Assembly (NCBI GenBank): GCA_002328075.1
Contig: DCVT01000001.1
Coordinates: 24,481 to 88,480, forward strand
Reading direction: 5' to 3'
Origin: Anaerolineales bacterium UBA2181
GTDB lineage: Bacteria > Chloroflexota > Anaerolineae > Promineifilales > UBA4811
DNA length: 64,000 nt
Shown: piece after piece, positions 36,101 to 44,751 of the stretch
How positions within the stretch are numbered: position 1 is the stretch's first letter
Layout of the letters: each line of letters begins with the position of its first letter
Notes under the pieces: model-generated
The model's input: the letters and a program-made list of their open reading frames with translations, nothing else
Databases searched by the model: none
Told to the model about the DNA's origin: nothing
Translations under genes and position numbers: made by a program

Positions 36101-39100
36101 TCACCCCAGGAGCGCCTCCAGCATGGCCCCGATTTGCTCGTCTGTAGAATAGCCCCCGGCAATCGCGCTAGATGGACACCGTGCGACGCAGGCACCGCAT
36201 CCTGGACAAAGAACGGCATCTACTCGGGCACAGCGTCGGCCGTTTATCTCCAACACCCGGATGGCCAGGTGTTCGCAAAGAGATTCGCACGTGCCACAGG
36301 CACGGCAACGGGCGGGATCGACCCAGGCAGCAATCGGAGCCGCCACCACCCGGCTAGCTCCCAGCGACGCACCGACCCGGGCTGCGGTCGCCGCTCCCAC
36401 CATCTCTGGGTCCACGGTCGGCGGGCAGACAAAGAGGCCTGCTTGCATTGTCAGGCCGTCCACCTCTGCCATGTGGTTAGGTGCCAGGACAACAGCGCTG
36501 CAATCCACGCCAGACCCGTCCAGCGTGATCCTGAATTGGCCCAGCGTCCCGGCAAACGCCTGCGGCATTCCGGTGCTGCGAAAAACCGCCAGGTTCTGAG
36601 CGTGTAGCGCGTCAGCACAATAATCTGCAGCCAGGCCAGGTCCTGCCACCACCACGCGGCCATCCAGGTACGCCACCGCAGGTGGTTCGCGCAGAGCCAG
36701 GTTCGGCGTTGCCGCTTTGGCTACCGCGGCCGCAATCATGCGGTTGGCTTTGGCGGTCCCGCCGACGGGATCGTCTCGGTGGACCCAGGCACACTGCTCT
36801 CGGATGTTGACAAACTCGGCCGGTAGGTTCAATAGGTCCATCGGGATACTCTGCAAGTTGCTCTTGCAGCGCACCCGCTGGTATGTGCAGCTATCGCAGA
36901 CCTGGTCCAACGAACAACACGAACAGGCTGCCAATACTACCCGGTTCAGGCTCCGCTGAACCATGGTCTCCCTGATTTGCGCTGTCCCATCCGGCTGACA
37001 GGCAAAGTCCAGCGGTTCCGCACAAACCACTCCAGGCTGCCGACATGCGCCAGCGACCAGCCCTTCAACATCCAGCACACCACCGATCCGGTCGCCGCAA
37101 CGGCAAACAAAGACGCCGATCCGCGACTGGCTGTCACAAGCGGCCCATTGAGGCACCGGACGTTTCTGACGGTAACCCGCCAGGTCACCCATGGCTCGCG
37201 CCGCCACTGCGGAAGCAGCGAGCAGATCGCCGCCATAGATCTCGTAAATGTTACCCCGCGTGAGCGGCGGTGGCGCGCCGGCCGAATCCGACCAAATGAT
37301 GGCCCCCGCTTCCAGGATCAGATGCTCTCCTTGCTGATTGAGGTCGATGGCGCCAGGCTGGCAGACAGCCACACAGGCCAGGCATTCCGAACAGACGCCG
37401 CAGGAGAGGCAGCGTTCAGCTTCCTGCACTGCTTGTTCTGCATTCAGTCCCAGAGCGACCTCGGCAAAGCTGCGCCGTTTCTCCCGCGATATGTGGGGCA
37501 TCTGAGCCCGAGCCCGAGTGATGGGGGGGGCCGGCGTGTAATAGTCAATGTGGGTGGTATCGACTCGTGCGGCAGTCCGTCCGGTTACTAGGTCCTGGCC
37601 ATTCAGATACCGGAGTATGGACTCCACCGCGCGCCGGCCATCGCCAATCGACTCGATCACACTGGCAGGACCGATCACGGCATCACCCCCGGCATAGACG
37701 GCCGCGAGGTTGGTCTGCAGCGTCACCGGGTCAACCAAAATGCTCCCCCCACGCGACACTTCCAGTCCGTCAAACGAGCAACTCACCGTCTGACCAATGG
37801 CCGAAAGCAGCGTATCACACGGAATAGCAAAGGCGGAATCCGGAATCGGGACCGGGCGACGCCTGCCGGATTGGTCCGGCTCACCCAATTCGTTCAGGAC
37901 GCATTGCAGCGCCACAATGCGATTGTCCGTGCCCAGCGCCCGCACCGGTGACGCCAGAAAGTGAAACTGGATCCCTTCGTCTTCAGCTTCCGCGATCTCC
38001 CACGGATTGGCAAGCATCTCGGATCGAGAACGGCGATAGAGGATGGTCACCCGTTCAGCTCCCAGCCGCTGTGCCACCATGGCCGAATCGATGGCCGTGT
38101 TGCCGCCGCCAATGACGACCACATTTCGGCCGACGGTCGGCAGCGTTCGGCCCCGAGCATTCGCCAGGTTCACCTCGCGCAGAAAATCCACCCCTGACCG
38201 GACTCCATCCAACCCCTCGCCCGGCACGTCCAACGCCCGTGCTCGGTGCGCGCCTACACCGACGAAGACCGCATCGTAATCAGCCTGGAGGCGAGACCAT
38301 TCCGCATCGTCCACCGGGTGATTCAGGTGGATGGTCACGCCCAGGTCTTCGATGGCAGCAATCTCCCGGCGCAACACCTCCGGCGGCAGGCGATAATCGG
38401 GTATACCGACCGACAACATGCCTCCCGCAATGGGCAGCGTCTCAAAGATATCACAATGCACCCCAGCCCGCGCCAGGAAATAGGCCACCGTTAGGCCAGA
38501 GGGTCCCGCTCCAATGACCGCAACCCGGGAGCCAGTCTCTTTGGTCCCCTTCGCGACCGGGGCCGGTTTGTCATTGTCCGGCGGCGGATGAGCCACTTCG
38601 AAATCCGCCACAAAACGCTTCAGTGCACAAATCGAGACGGGCTCGTCCACCTGCGTTCCGCGCCGACAACCATCTTCGCAGGGATGGTAACAGACCCGTC
38701 CCAGAACCCCAGCCAGAGGGACTGCTTCCCGGATCAGGTCCAACGCTTCCCGAAAACGACCCTGGGCAATGAGCGCTACGTAACCCTGAACGTGAATCCC
38801 CCCGGGACACGTGGCTTTGCAGGGCGCCACGCCGCGTTTCTCGATGGCATATATGTTGGGCACGGCACCATCACCACCGCCAAAGATCGCGGTGCGCCGT
38901 TCGGCACCCGCCAATTCAGCAGTTGGCACTGTGACGGGGCAGGCAACAACACAGTCGCCACAGGCCGTGCACTTGAGCAGGTCCACATATCGGGGAGACC
39001 TTTCGATTTCGACGTGGAAATCTCCCTTGCGGCCCTGTACGGCCGTGACCGCGGCCTGGGTAATCACCCTGATATTGGGATGTTTGATGACCTGGAGCAG

Positions 39101-39283
39101 CCGCGTCGTGCCATCAGTCGGATTCTCCCGGGAGCCACCGCTAGCACTGGCATCGGCCCCAAGGCAGCAACCCAGAAACGGTGAGCGCTCGACAATCGTC
39201 ACTGGAATGCCAGATTCCGCCAGGTCGAGCGCCGCCTGCACCGCCGAGAAGCAGCCGCCGACCACAAGTGCGCCCCTGCTCAC
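36101..39283 (-). CDS. HdrA / GltD-like NAD(P)H-dependent fusion flavoprotein
   Basis: 1060 residues, GTG 39283 overlapping the korC stop (GTGA). Order: a degenerate HdrA flavin domain (1-100; GGCFSA in place of GGGVAG); a 4Fe-4S motif (Cys105-115, CTACGDCVVACP); a glutamate-synthase-small-subunit/NfnB-like domain (about 140-600) with its own Fe-S Cys, FAD site AVIGAGPSGLTVAYFLARAG and NAD(P)H site VVVIGGGNTAIDSAM; a Cys cluster (CLSCGVCSECLACVAVCQP); a displaced HdrA N-terminal domain (RIGVFVCRCGDRIGG ... IREQCAWVH, about 740-870); and two C-terminal 4Fe-4S motifs. The HdrA parts are therefore permuted. It probably links ferredoxin from Kor to NAD(P)H. No in-frame UGA is present. Confidence 0.88.
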   Translation of the reverse strand: MSRGALVVGGCFSAVQAALDLAESGIPVTIVERSPFLGCCLGADASASGGSRENPTDGTTRLLQVIKHPNIRVITQAAVTAVQGRKGDFHVEIERSPRYVDLLKCTACGDCVVACPVTVPTAELAGAERRTAIFGGGDGAVPNIYAIEKRGVAPCKATCPGGIHVQGYVALIAQGRFREALDLIREAVPLAGVLGRVCYHPCEDGCRRGTQVDEPVSICALKRFVADFEVAHPPPDNDKPAPVAKGTKETGSRVAVIGAGPSGLTVAYFLARAGVHCDIFETLPIAGGMLSVGIPDYRLPPEVLRREIAAIEDLGVTIHLNHPVDDAEWSRLQADYDAVFVGVGAHRARALDVPGEGLDGVRSGVDFLREVNLANARGRTLPTVGRNVVVIGGGNTAIDSAMVAQRLGAERVTILYRRSRSEMLANPWEIAEAEDEGIQFHFLASPVRALGTDNRIVALQCVLNELGEPDQSGRRRPVPIPDSAFAIPCDTLLSAIGQTVSCSFDGLEVSRGGSILVDPVTLQTNLAAVYAGGDAVIGPASVIESIGDGRRAVESILRYLNGQDLVTGRTAARVDTTHIDYYTPAPPITRARAQMPHISREKRRSFAEVALGLNAEQAVQEAERCLSCGVCSECLACVAVCQPGAIDLNQQGEHLILEAGAIIWSDSAGAPPPLTRGNIYEIYGGDLLAASAVAARAMGDLAGYRQKRPVPQWAACDSQSRIGVFVCRCGDRIGGVLDVEGLVAGACRQPGVVCAEPLDFACQPDGTAQIRETMVQRSLNRVVLAACSCCSLDQVCDSCTYQRVRCKSNLQSIPMDLLNLPAEFVNIREQCAWVHRDDPVGGTAKANRMIAAAVAKAATPNLALREPPAVAYLDGRVVVAGPGLAADYCADALHAQNLAVFRSTGMPQAFAGTLGQFRITLDGSGVDCSAVVLAPNHMAEVDGLTMQAGLFVCPPTVDPEMVGAATAARVGASLGASRVVAAPIAAWVDPARCRACGTCESLCEHLAIRVLEINGRRCARVDAVLCPGCGACVARCPSSAIAGGYSTDEQIGAMLEALLG

Positions 39284-39837
39284 AATGTATGCTCCTCGAT
39301 CAGTCTGCGCCCAAACTCGAGTCCGGAGTCAAAAGCCCTGCGGTTCATCTCGATCGTCTTGGGCGGGATGGAACTCAGCGCGGCATCGCGCAACGCATCC
39401 ACCGAGACAAGGTCGGTGACGGCGCCCAAAAAACCCAGCATGACGATGTTGGCTACCAGCTTGCGCCCGACCTCTTCCGCTATCCGCGTAGCCGGCACAG
39501 CAAGACACCGACGACCGGCCACCTTTTCATCGGTCTCCACCAGGTCAGCATCAGTGATCAGCAAGCCGTCGGCGCGCAGCTCAGGCACATATCGATTGTA
39601 GGCGCCCTGTGACATGACCACCAGGATATCCGGATCGACGATGTGGGGATAATGGACCGGGCTATCGTCGATGATCACCTCGGCAGCGCAGGCCCCGCCG
39701 CGGGCCTCGGGACCATAGCTCTGCGTGAACGTGGCATACTTGCCGTCGTGGATGGCGGCTGCTTTGCCCAGAATATTGCCGGCCAGGATGATCCCCTGGC
39801 CACCAAAGCCGGATAATCGTATCTCGCGACGGCTCAT
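39280..39837 (-). CDS. korC: 2-oxoacid:ferredoxin oxidoreductase gamma subunit
   Basis: 185 residues: IRLSGFGGQGIILAGNILG at the start, QSYGPEARGGACAAEVIID and a conserved hydrophobic C-terminal part. The gamma domain completes the catalytic core formed by korA and korB. It overlaps the korB stop by 4 bp (ATGA) and the next gene by 4 bp (GTGA). The subunit set suggests 2-oxoglutarate or a branched 2-oxoacid; substrate is not fixed by sequence. Confidence 0.92.
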   Translation of the reverse strand: MSRREIRLSGFGGQGIILAGNILGKAAAIHDGKYATFTQSYGPEARGGACAAEVIIDDSPVHYPHIVDPDILVVMSQGAYNRYVPELRADGLLITDADLVETDEKVAGRRCLAVPATRIAEEVGRKLVANIVMLGFLGAVTDLVSVDALRDAALSSIPPKTIEMNRRAFDSGLEFGRRLIEEHTL

Positions 39838-40766
39838 CGTCCATCTCTCCCCGGTTTGTCGAACGCACGCTTTAGCCCGGATTCCTGGGCTTGGCCAAAC
39901 GTGTCCCGCTCCAGATCCACAAACTTGCCCTCAATGATGTCGCCGCCCAGCACAATGCCAGCCTGGTGCACATCCGCCTCGGACCGCAAGCGTCCACGAT
40001 CACGGTAGTAGCGCATGGTCTCCAGGCCAGATTGCTGTTGTTGAAAGCGTCCGTAACCCGTCGGGCACGGCGAGATCACCTCCACAAAACTGAAACCTGG
40101 TTTCAGCAGGGCCTCGACCATAGCCTGCTCCAGCCGCCGGACATGCAGCGCCGTGTATCGCGCCACATAGACCGCGCCACTGGCTGCGGCCAGCGAGGAG
40201 ACGTTAAAGGGATACTCGAAATTGCCGTAAGGCGTGGTGGTGGTTCGGGCATTCACCGGAGTCGTGGCACCCGCCTGTCCTCCAGTCATACCATAGTTAA
40301 AGTTGTTGACACAGATGACAGTAATGTCCACATTGCGCCGGGCAGCATGGATAAAGTGATTGCCTCCGATCGTCACCAGGTCGCCATCCCCGCTGTAGAC
40401 CACTACCGTCAGATCGGGATTCGCTAACTTGAGCCCGGTGGCAAACGGGATGGCGCGGCCGTGCGTGGTGTGAAACGAGTCCAATTTGATGTAACCGGCC
40501 ACCCGGCCGGTGCAGCCGATGCCCGAGACTACACAGACCTTGTCCAAATCCAATCCGGACTTCTGCAGGGCGCTGATAAAGCAGGTAAGCGTGACACCTA
40601 ACCCACAACCGGGACACCAGATGTGGGGCAGGCGGTCCTCACGCAGCATCTCGTCCATCGGATGCCGTTCGGCGCGCGCCGCCAGGTCATCACGGCCGTC
40701 CAGGTGCAATTCCTGCCGCCTCACCCGCTCGGAGCGGCTAGCCCGTTGTGTGTCCTCGGAATCCAT
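39834..40766 (-). CDS. korB: 2-oxoacid:ferredoxin oxidoreductase beta subunit (thiamine diphosphate binding)
   Basis: 310 residues from ATG 40766, which has GGGAG at 8 bp; the frame is open further upstream but runs into korA. IWCPGCGLGVTL carries the Cys pair for one 4Fe-4S cluster. SGDGDLVTIGGNHFIHAARRN binds the diphosphate of thiamine diphosphate, followed by NNFNYGMTGGQ. This subunit holds the cofactor supplied by the thiamine salvage operon elsewhere in the window. Confidence 0.93.
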   Translation of the reverse strand: MDSEDTQRASRSERVRRQELHLDGRDDLAARAERHPMDEMLREDRLPHIWCPGCGLGVTLTCFISALQKSGLDLDKVCVVSGIGCTGRVAGYIKLDSFHTTHGRAIPFATGLKLANPDLTVVVYSGDGDLVTIGGNHFIHAARRNVDITVICVNNFNYGMTGGQAGATTPVNARTTTTPYGNFEYPFNVSSLAAASGAVYVARYTALHVRRLEQAMVEALLKPGFSFVEVISPCPTGYGRFQQQQSGLETMRYYRDRGRLRSEADVHQAGIVLGGDIIEGKFVDLERDTFGQAQESGLKRAFDKPGRDGR

Positions 40767-40771
40767 CGGTT

Positions 40772-41935
40772 CTACTCCCATCCCGCTGCGCGCCGAATGG
40801 CCTGCAACACGTCCAATGGCTTGTGAATTCCCCCACCGGCGTGCGGCACACAGGTAACCGACGCCTGACCGGCGGCGCACCGCTCCACCTCCAGGACAAT
40901 CTGTCCCATGTTAAGTTCCGGCACCACAATTGACCGTACGTGACGGGCCAGTTCGCGAATCATTTGGTCGGGAAAGGGCCACACCGTGACCAACCGCAAA
41001 AGCCCCACTTTGATCCCCTGCTCACGAGCCATCTGAATTGGCCACAAAGCGGTGCGAGCTGCGATGCCGTAGGAAACGACCGCGACCTCGGCATCGTCCA
41101 GATACATTGACTCGGTGCGGACAATTCGGTCCCGGTTCTGCTCGATCTTGTCCACCAACCGCTGAACCAACCGGGCATGCACGCGCTCGTCTGCGGTGGA
41201 CGGATAACCTCGTTCATCGTGGGTCAGTCCGGTCGTGTGGAAGCGATATCCTGTGCCTGCCTTGGCCATGGCAGGCACCCATTCGCCCGGTTCGCAGAGG
41301 TAGGGTTGATAAGCCTCCGGCGGAACCGTCGGCCTCTTGCGTTCCGCCCGCTCGATCTCATCGTACGGTGGAATGACCACCTTTTCGGTCATGTGTCCCA
41401 CCTCGGCGTCGGTCATCACCAGTACAGGAACCCGGTACTCCTCCGCAAGGTTGAAGGCATGGATTGTGAGGTCAAACAGATCCTGAGGTGAAGTGGGCGC
41501 CAACGCAATGATCGAGTACGGGCCATGTGATCCCCAGCGGGCCTGCATCATGTCTCCTTGCCCAACCAGGGTCGGTAGGCCGGTGGAAGGTCCCCCTCGC
41601 TGGACGTTGACCACTACGCATGGGGTCTCCATCATGATGCCCAACCCCAGGTTCTCCATCATCAGGCTAAAGCCGGGACCGGAGGTGGCGGTCATGGCTT
41701 TTGCGCCTGCCCAGGACGCGCCCAGGATCGCGTTCATGGACGCCAATTCGTCTTCCATCTGGACGTATACACCGTTTGCCTGAGGCATGCGGTAGGCCAT
41801 CCGCTGGGCAATCTCGGTGGCAGGAGTAATGGGGTAGCCGGCGAAAAATCGGCAGCCGGCAGAGAGGGCGCCTTCGGCACAGGCGTCATCACCCAACATA
41901 AAGAACTCGCCCTGTAGGGCGCCCAGAGAACTCAT
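40772..41935 (-). CDS. korA: 2-oxoacid:ferredoxin oxidoreductase alpha subunit
   Basis: 387 residues from ATG 41935, overlapping the korD stop by 4 bp (ATGA). GDDACAEGALSAGCRFFAGYPITPATEI, MEDELASMNAILGASWAGAKAMTATSGPGFSLM, and a C-terminal half with VVPELNMGQIV are typical of the pyrimidine-binding and domain II regions of Kor/Vor alpha subunits. A longer frame to 42010 lacks a better start. Confidence 0.93.
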   Translation of the reverse strand: MSSLGALQGEFFMLGDDACAEGALSAGCRFFAGYPITPATEIAQRMAYRMPQANGVYVQMEDELASMNAILGASWAGAKAMTATSGPGFSLMMENLGLGIMMETPCVVVNVQRGGPSTGLPTLVGQGDMMQARWGSHGPYSIIALAPTSPQDLFDLTIHAFNLAEEYRVPVLVMTDAEVGHMTEKVVIPPYDEIERAERKRPTVPPEAYQPYLCEPGEWVPAMAKAGTGYRFHTTGLTHDERGYPSTADERVHARLVQRLVDKIEQNRDRIVRTESMYLDDAEVAVVSYGIAARTALWPIQMAREQGIKVGLLRLVTVWPFPDQMIRELARHVRSIVVPELNMGQIVLEVERCAAGQASVTCVPHAGGGIHKPLDVLQAIRRAAGWE

Positions 41936-42207
41936 AGGCTTTGCACCTCCAGCATCTCTTCCTCCCGATAGATGGCAAACTCTGGACAGAGAAACTCGCA
42001 GAGCCCGCAACTCACGCAGCCGGTGCTGTCAGTCACTACCGGTGGGTGATACCCCTTGGAGTTATAGGTATCGGACACAACGAGCACCCTTCGGGGGCAG
42101 AATTCGATGCAGAAACCGCATCCTTTGCAGCGCTCCTGCAGGATGTGAATGATACCATGCGGAATCCGAATCCCCGCCAGGTCTAGGGGTTTACGCCAGT
42201 ATTTCAC
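41932..42207 (-). CDS. korD: Kor-associated 2[4Fe-4S] ferredoxin-like subunit
   Basis: 91 residues with two cluster motifs (CKGCGFCIEFCP and CVSCGLCEFLCP). It is the delta subunit that takes electrons from the Kor active site to free ferredoxin. First gene of the kor-hdr operon, with a consensus promoter and a leader of about 270 nt upstream. Confidence 0.92.
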   Translation of the reverse strand: MKYWRKPLDLAGIRIPHGIIHILQERCKGCGFCIEFCPRRVLVVSDTYNSKGYHPPVVTDSTGCVSCGLCEFLCPEFAIYREEEMLEVQSL

Positions 42208-42475
42208 CGATAAACCTCACTATGTGATGCTTCTGGAACCCTTGAATTCAGGCAATTTGCCATGGCGGTAGGGTGAGGGGCGCCGAACAGCCTTTGACCG
42301 GGGCCACCACAGAGTGGGCCTCGACCGGGTAATAGTGGCCGGAATCAAATGCCAAAAAGGTCCCCGTTTCTCAAGCATGCTGTCAGGTGGCACGCGGTGG
42401 ACCGACAAGAAATCGGCAAGCTTGATCTCGTGCTTGCTGTACTGGACGATTTGGATGAACCAGACATCACGCCGT
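42208..42475 (-). other. Long leader of the kor-hdr operon
   Basis: About 270 nt between the expected transcription start and the korD ATG. A frame at 42220-42522 reads partly like protein (WFIQIVQYSKHEIKLADFL) but its ATG lies upstream of the promoter -35 box, so it may be a gene remnant or chance. No known riboswitch was recognised. Confidence 0.4.
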
Positions 42476-42481
42476 GAGGGC

Positions 42482-42510
42482 AATATAGCACAGGCGTGAT
42501 GGGCTGTCAA
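42482..42510 (-). promoter_or_regulatory. Promoter of the kor-hdr operon
   Basis: On the minus strand TTGACA (42510-42505), a 17-bp spacer and TATATT (42487-42482). It lies about 80 bp behind clpP and drives korD and the genes that follow. Confidence 0.85.
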
Positions 42511-42570
42511 TGAGTCGTTCAAGCTATCCGGGTAGGTGCGCTTGACCGCCGGCGCCGCCTGAACTCCAGG

Positions 42571-42593
42571 AAAAGACCGGCGAACGACCGGCT
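42571..42593 (-). terminator. Possible weak terminator behind clpP
   Basis: Minus strand GCCGGT-CGTTC-GCCGGT (6 bp with G-U end pairs) followed by CTTTT, directly at the clpP stop. It is short, so the call is tentative. Confidence 0.35.
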
Positions 42594-43239
42594 ACTCGGT
42601 GGTTGTTGCTTGTCCCTCCTCCTTGACCGCCTTTCCCTCTTCACGCGCCGGCGATTTGAGCACCTCGTCAATCAACCCATAGGCCCTGGCCTGTTCGGGG
42701 GTCATGTAGTAATCGCGTTCGGTATCGTCCGCGATCTTGTCCACTGCCTGGCCCGTGTGACGGCTAAGGATCTCGTTAAGCTGTGAACGAAGTCGAAGTA
42801 TCTCCTTGGCCTGGATTTCTATGTCGGTGGCCTGACCCTGCGCCCCGCCCAACGGCTGATGCAGGTGGATAGTGGCATTCGGAAGTGCGTAACGGTACCC
42901 CTTACTGCCGGCGGTGAGCAACACGGTGCCAAAGCTGGCAGTAAAGCCGACGGCAATAGTAGAGATAGGCGCCTGAAGGCTTTGCATCGTGTCATAGATC
43001 GCCATTCCGGCGTAGATGCCGCCGCCCGGCGAGTTGACGTACAGCGAGATCGGCTTGGTGGGATCGTCATAATCCAGGAACAGCAATTGGGCAACAATGA
43101 CGTTGGCTACCTGGTCATTGATGGGGGTGCCCAGAAAAATGATCCGCTGCTTGAGCAGCAACGAATAGATGTCATAAGACCTCTCACCACGACTGGTAGT
43201 CTCGATGACAAAGGGGATCAACGCTTGAGGCATTTGCAT
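42592..43239 (-). CDS. clpP: ATP-dependent Clp protease proteolytic subunit
   Basis: 215 residues. Catalytic Ser102 in GFTASFG, His127 in HLHQP and Asp176 in ERDYYM are all present. NSPGGGIYAGMAIYDTMQ is the family handle region. The Ser motif is usually AASM, so TASF is a mild variant. The protein carries a charged C-terminal tail. It follows the trigger factor gene by 5 bp, the classic tig-clpP order, but clpX does not follow. Confidence 0.95.
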   Translation of the reverse strand: MQMPQALIPFVIETTSRGERSYDIYSLLLKQRIIFLGTPINDQVANVIVAQLLFLDYDDPTKPISLYVNSPGGGIYAGMAIYDTMQSLQAPISTIAVGFTASFGTVLLTAGSKGYRYALPNATIHLHQPLGGAQGQATDIEIQAKEILRLRSQLNEILSRHTGQAVDKIADDTERDYYMTPEQARAYGLIDEVLKSPAREEGKAVKEEGQATTTE

Positions 43240-43244
43240 TCTGT

Positions 43245-44570
43245 TTACTCCTCTTCTTCAGAAGGCGCGACCGGTTCGGCCAGATCAGGAGCCTCGCCGC
43301 GGCCAATGGCGCGAAGCCGCTCGGCGAACTTGGCCGTCAGCGCCCGGCCGGTGAGCCACGCCCGCGCCTCGGGGGTCGAATACGCCTCGCGCATTTGACC
43401 CGCCGATTCCTCGCTCAGCTTGCTCATCTCGCTGATCTGCTGGTCGGTGTAGTCGTCCAGGTCGCCGGGCAGCAGGCTGAGTTGCTCAGCCTCAACCAGC
43501 GCGTGCATCACCTGGTTGCGCTCTAGCGCCGCCTGAGCCTCGGGCCTAAATTTGTCGCGGAAGGTCTCCTGGGTCAGGCCCTCCATCTTGAGGAAATCCG
43601 CCAGGCTCCAGTTCTGTCGTTTGAACTGCTGCTCCATCTCCTCCACCCGCTGGTCAATTTCGTGTTCCAGCGCCGCCGGTGGAAAGATCACCTTGGCTCC
43701 TGCCAGGATCTGTTTGAAGACCTGGTCCGCGTACTCGTCATCCGCGCGTTTTTGAGCCGCCTCCGCAAGGCGCCGCCGCACATCCAGCCGCAACTCTAGC
43801 AGACTTCCAGCTCCATCTGTCCGGGCCAAATCGTCGTTGATCGGGGGCAGGAAACGCGACCTGACATCGTGCACCATCACGGTGTACGTTGCCAAGGCAG
43901 GTTCCGCATCCTCGGGCGCGGTGTTGATCTCGAAATCCCTGGTCTCGCCGGCGGACATACCCACCACGTGATCCACAAAGGGCTGGTCGCGAAAGAGCTT
44001 TTCCGGGTCAAGCAGGAGTTCGGCCTTTTGCCGCTCGATCAGCTTCTGGCCACCCTGAACGGCGGTGAGATCCGCCACGATCAGGTCACCCACCTGGCAC
44101 GGCCGGCTAGCCGGTTCTACAAGGGCATGCTTTTCCTGGATAGCCTGCATGGCCTTGTCCACCTCGTCATCCGACACCTCAACGGCCGGAACCTCGACTC
44201 GCACGCTGCGATGATCGCCCAGGTCCACCGAAGGACGCAACGGTACCGTGATGTGAAACACCAGCGGTTCCATGTCGATATCCTCCATGGCGGCTGGTGC
44301 AAACGGTTCGACCTGGATCTGCTCCAGCGCTTCCCGGTACACCGTATCCGCAATCAACTCAACCGCGTCCGAGCGCAGCGCGTCCCGGCCGACCCAGTTT
44401 TGGATTATTCGGTAGGGGGCTTTGCCGGGTCGGAAACCGGGGATGCGTACCTTCCGCCCATGTTTCAGGGCGACCTCCCGCATCGCTTCTTCAACGCGCG
44501 TCTCGCTGACGTGCACCTTTAGTTTGAGTTCACGACGGTCGGTCTCTTGTTGTTCGATCTCGTAATTCAA
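43245..44570 (-). CDS. tig: Trigger factor (ribosome-associated chaperone and prolyl isomerase)
   Basis: 441 residues from TTG 44570, which has GGAG at 8 bp; an upstream start would run toward the tRNA-Leu. The N-terminal ribosome-binding domain has the signature GFRPGKAPY. The FKBP-like middle (QVGDLIVADLTAV, GMSAGETRDFEI) and a long C-terminal helical domain follow, with an acidic end. It is followed by clpP. The gap of 91 bp to the tRNA-Leu holds an inverted repeat. Confidence 0.95.
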   Translation of the reverse strand: MNYEIEQQETDRRELKLKVHVSETRVEEAMREVALKHGRKVRIPGFRPGKAPYRIIQNWVGRDALRSDAVELIADTVYREALEQIQVEPFAPAAMEDIDMEPLVFHITVPLRPSVDLGDHRSVRVEVPAVEVSDDEVDKAMQAIQEKHALVEPASRPCQVGDLIVADLTAVQGGQKLIERQKAELLLDPEKLFRDQPFVDHVVGMSAGETRDFEINTAPEDAEPALATYTVMVHDVRSRFLPPINDDLARTDGAGSLLELRLDVRRRLAEAAQKRADDEYADQVFKQILAGAKVIFPPAALEHEIDQRVEEMEQQFKRQNWSLADFLKMEGLTQETFRDKFRPEAQAALERNQVMHALVEAEQLSLLPGDLDDYTDQQISEMSKLSEESAGQMREAYSTPEARAWLTGRALTAKFAERLRAIGRGEAPDLAEPVAPSEEEE

Positions 44571-44598
44571 CGTCTTTGCTCCATCGCTATTCAGAAAT

Positions 44599-44656
44599 CG
44601 GAGGTTGGAAGACGGCTGTGAAACCCGAGCATTTCCCAACCAGCTTTCAACCTCCG
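44599..44656. repeat. Inverted repeat between tRNA-Leu and tig
   Basis: 13-bp arms (44599-44611 cggaggttggaag and 44644-44656 ctttcaacctccg) with a single mismatch that is G-U in one RNA strand, separated by 32 bp. No T run follows on the minus strand, so it is not a classic terminator; it may be a processing site or a leader structure of tig. Confidence 0.7.
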
Positions 44657-44661
44657 ACCGA

Positions 44662-44743
44662 TGGGGAAGGCGGGACTCGAACCCGCACGGGTTTCCCCAC
44701 GTGATCCTAAGTCACGCTCGTCTGCCAGTTCCGACACTTCCCC
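44662..44743 (-). tRNA. tRNA-Leu (UAG)
   Basis: Class II tRNA on the minus strand. Acceptor ggggaag pairs with cttcccc, discriminator A. Anticodon stem cgtga/tcacg with loop CTTAGGA gives anticodon UAG. A long variable arm and T-arm with GGTTCGAGTCC are present. CCA is not encoded. Same strand as and 91 bp ahead of tig. Confidence 0.95.
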
Positions 44744-44751
44744 GGGTCTTT

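Noticed and set aside
42220..42522. 100-codon frame upstream of korD as a gene
   Set aside because: Its ATG is upstream of the -35 box of the kor promoter, no ribosome-binding site is visible, and it matches no family I know.
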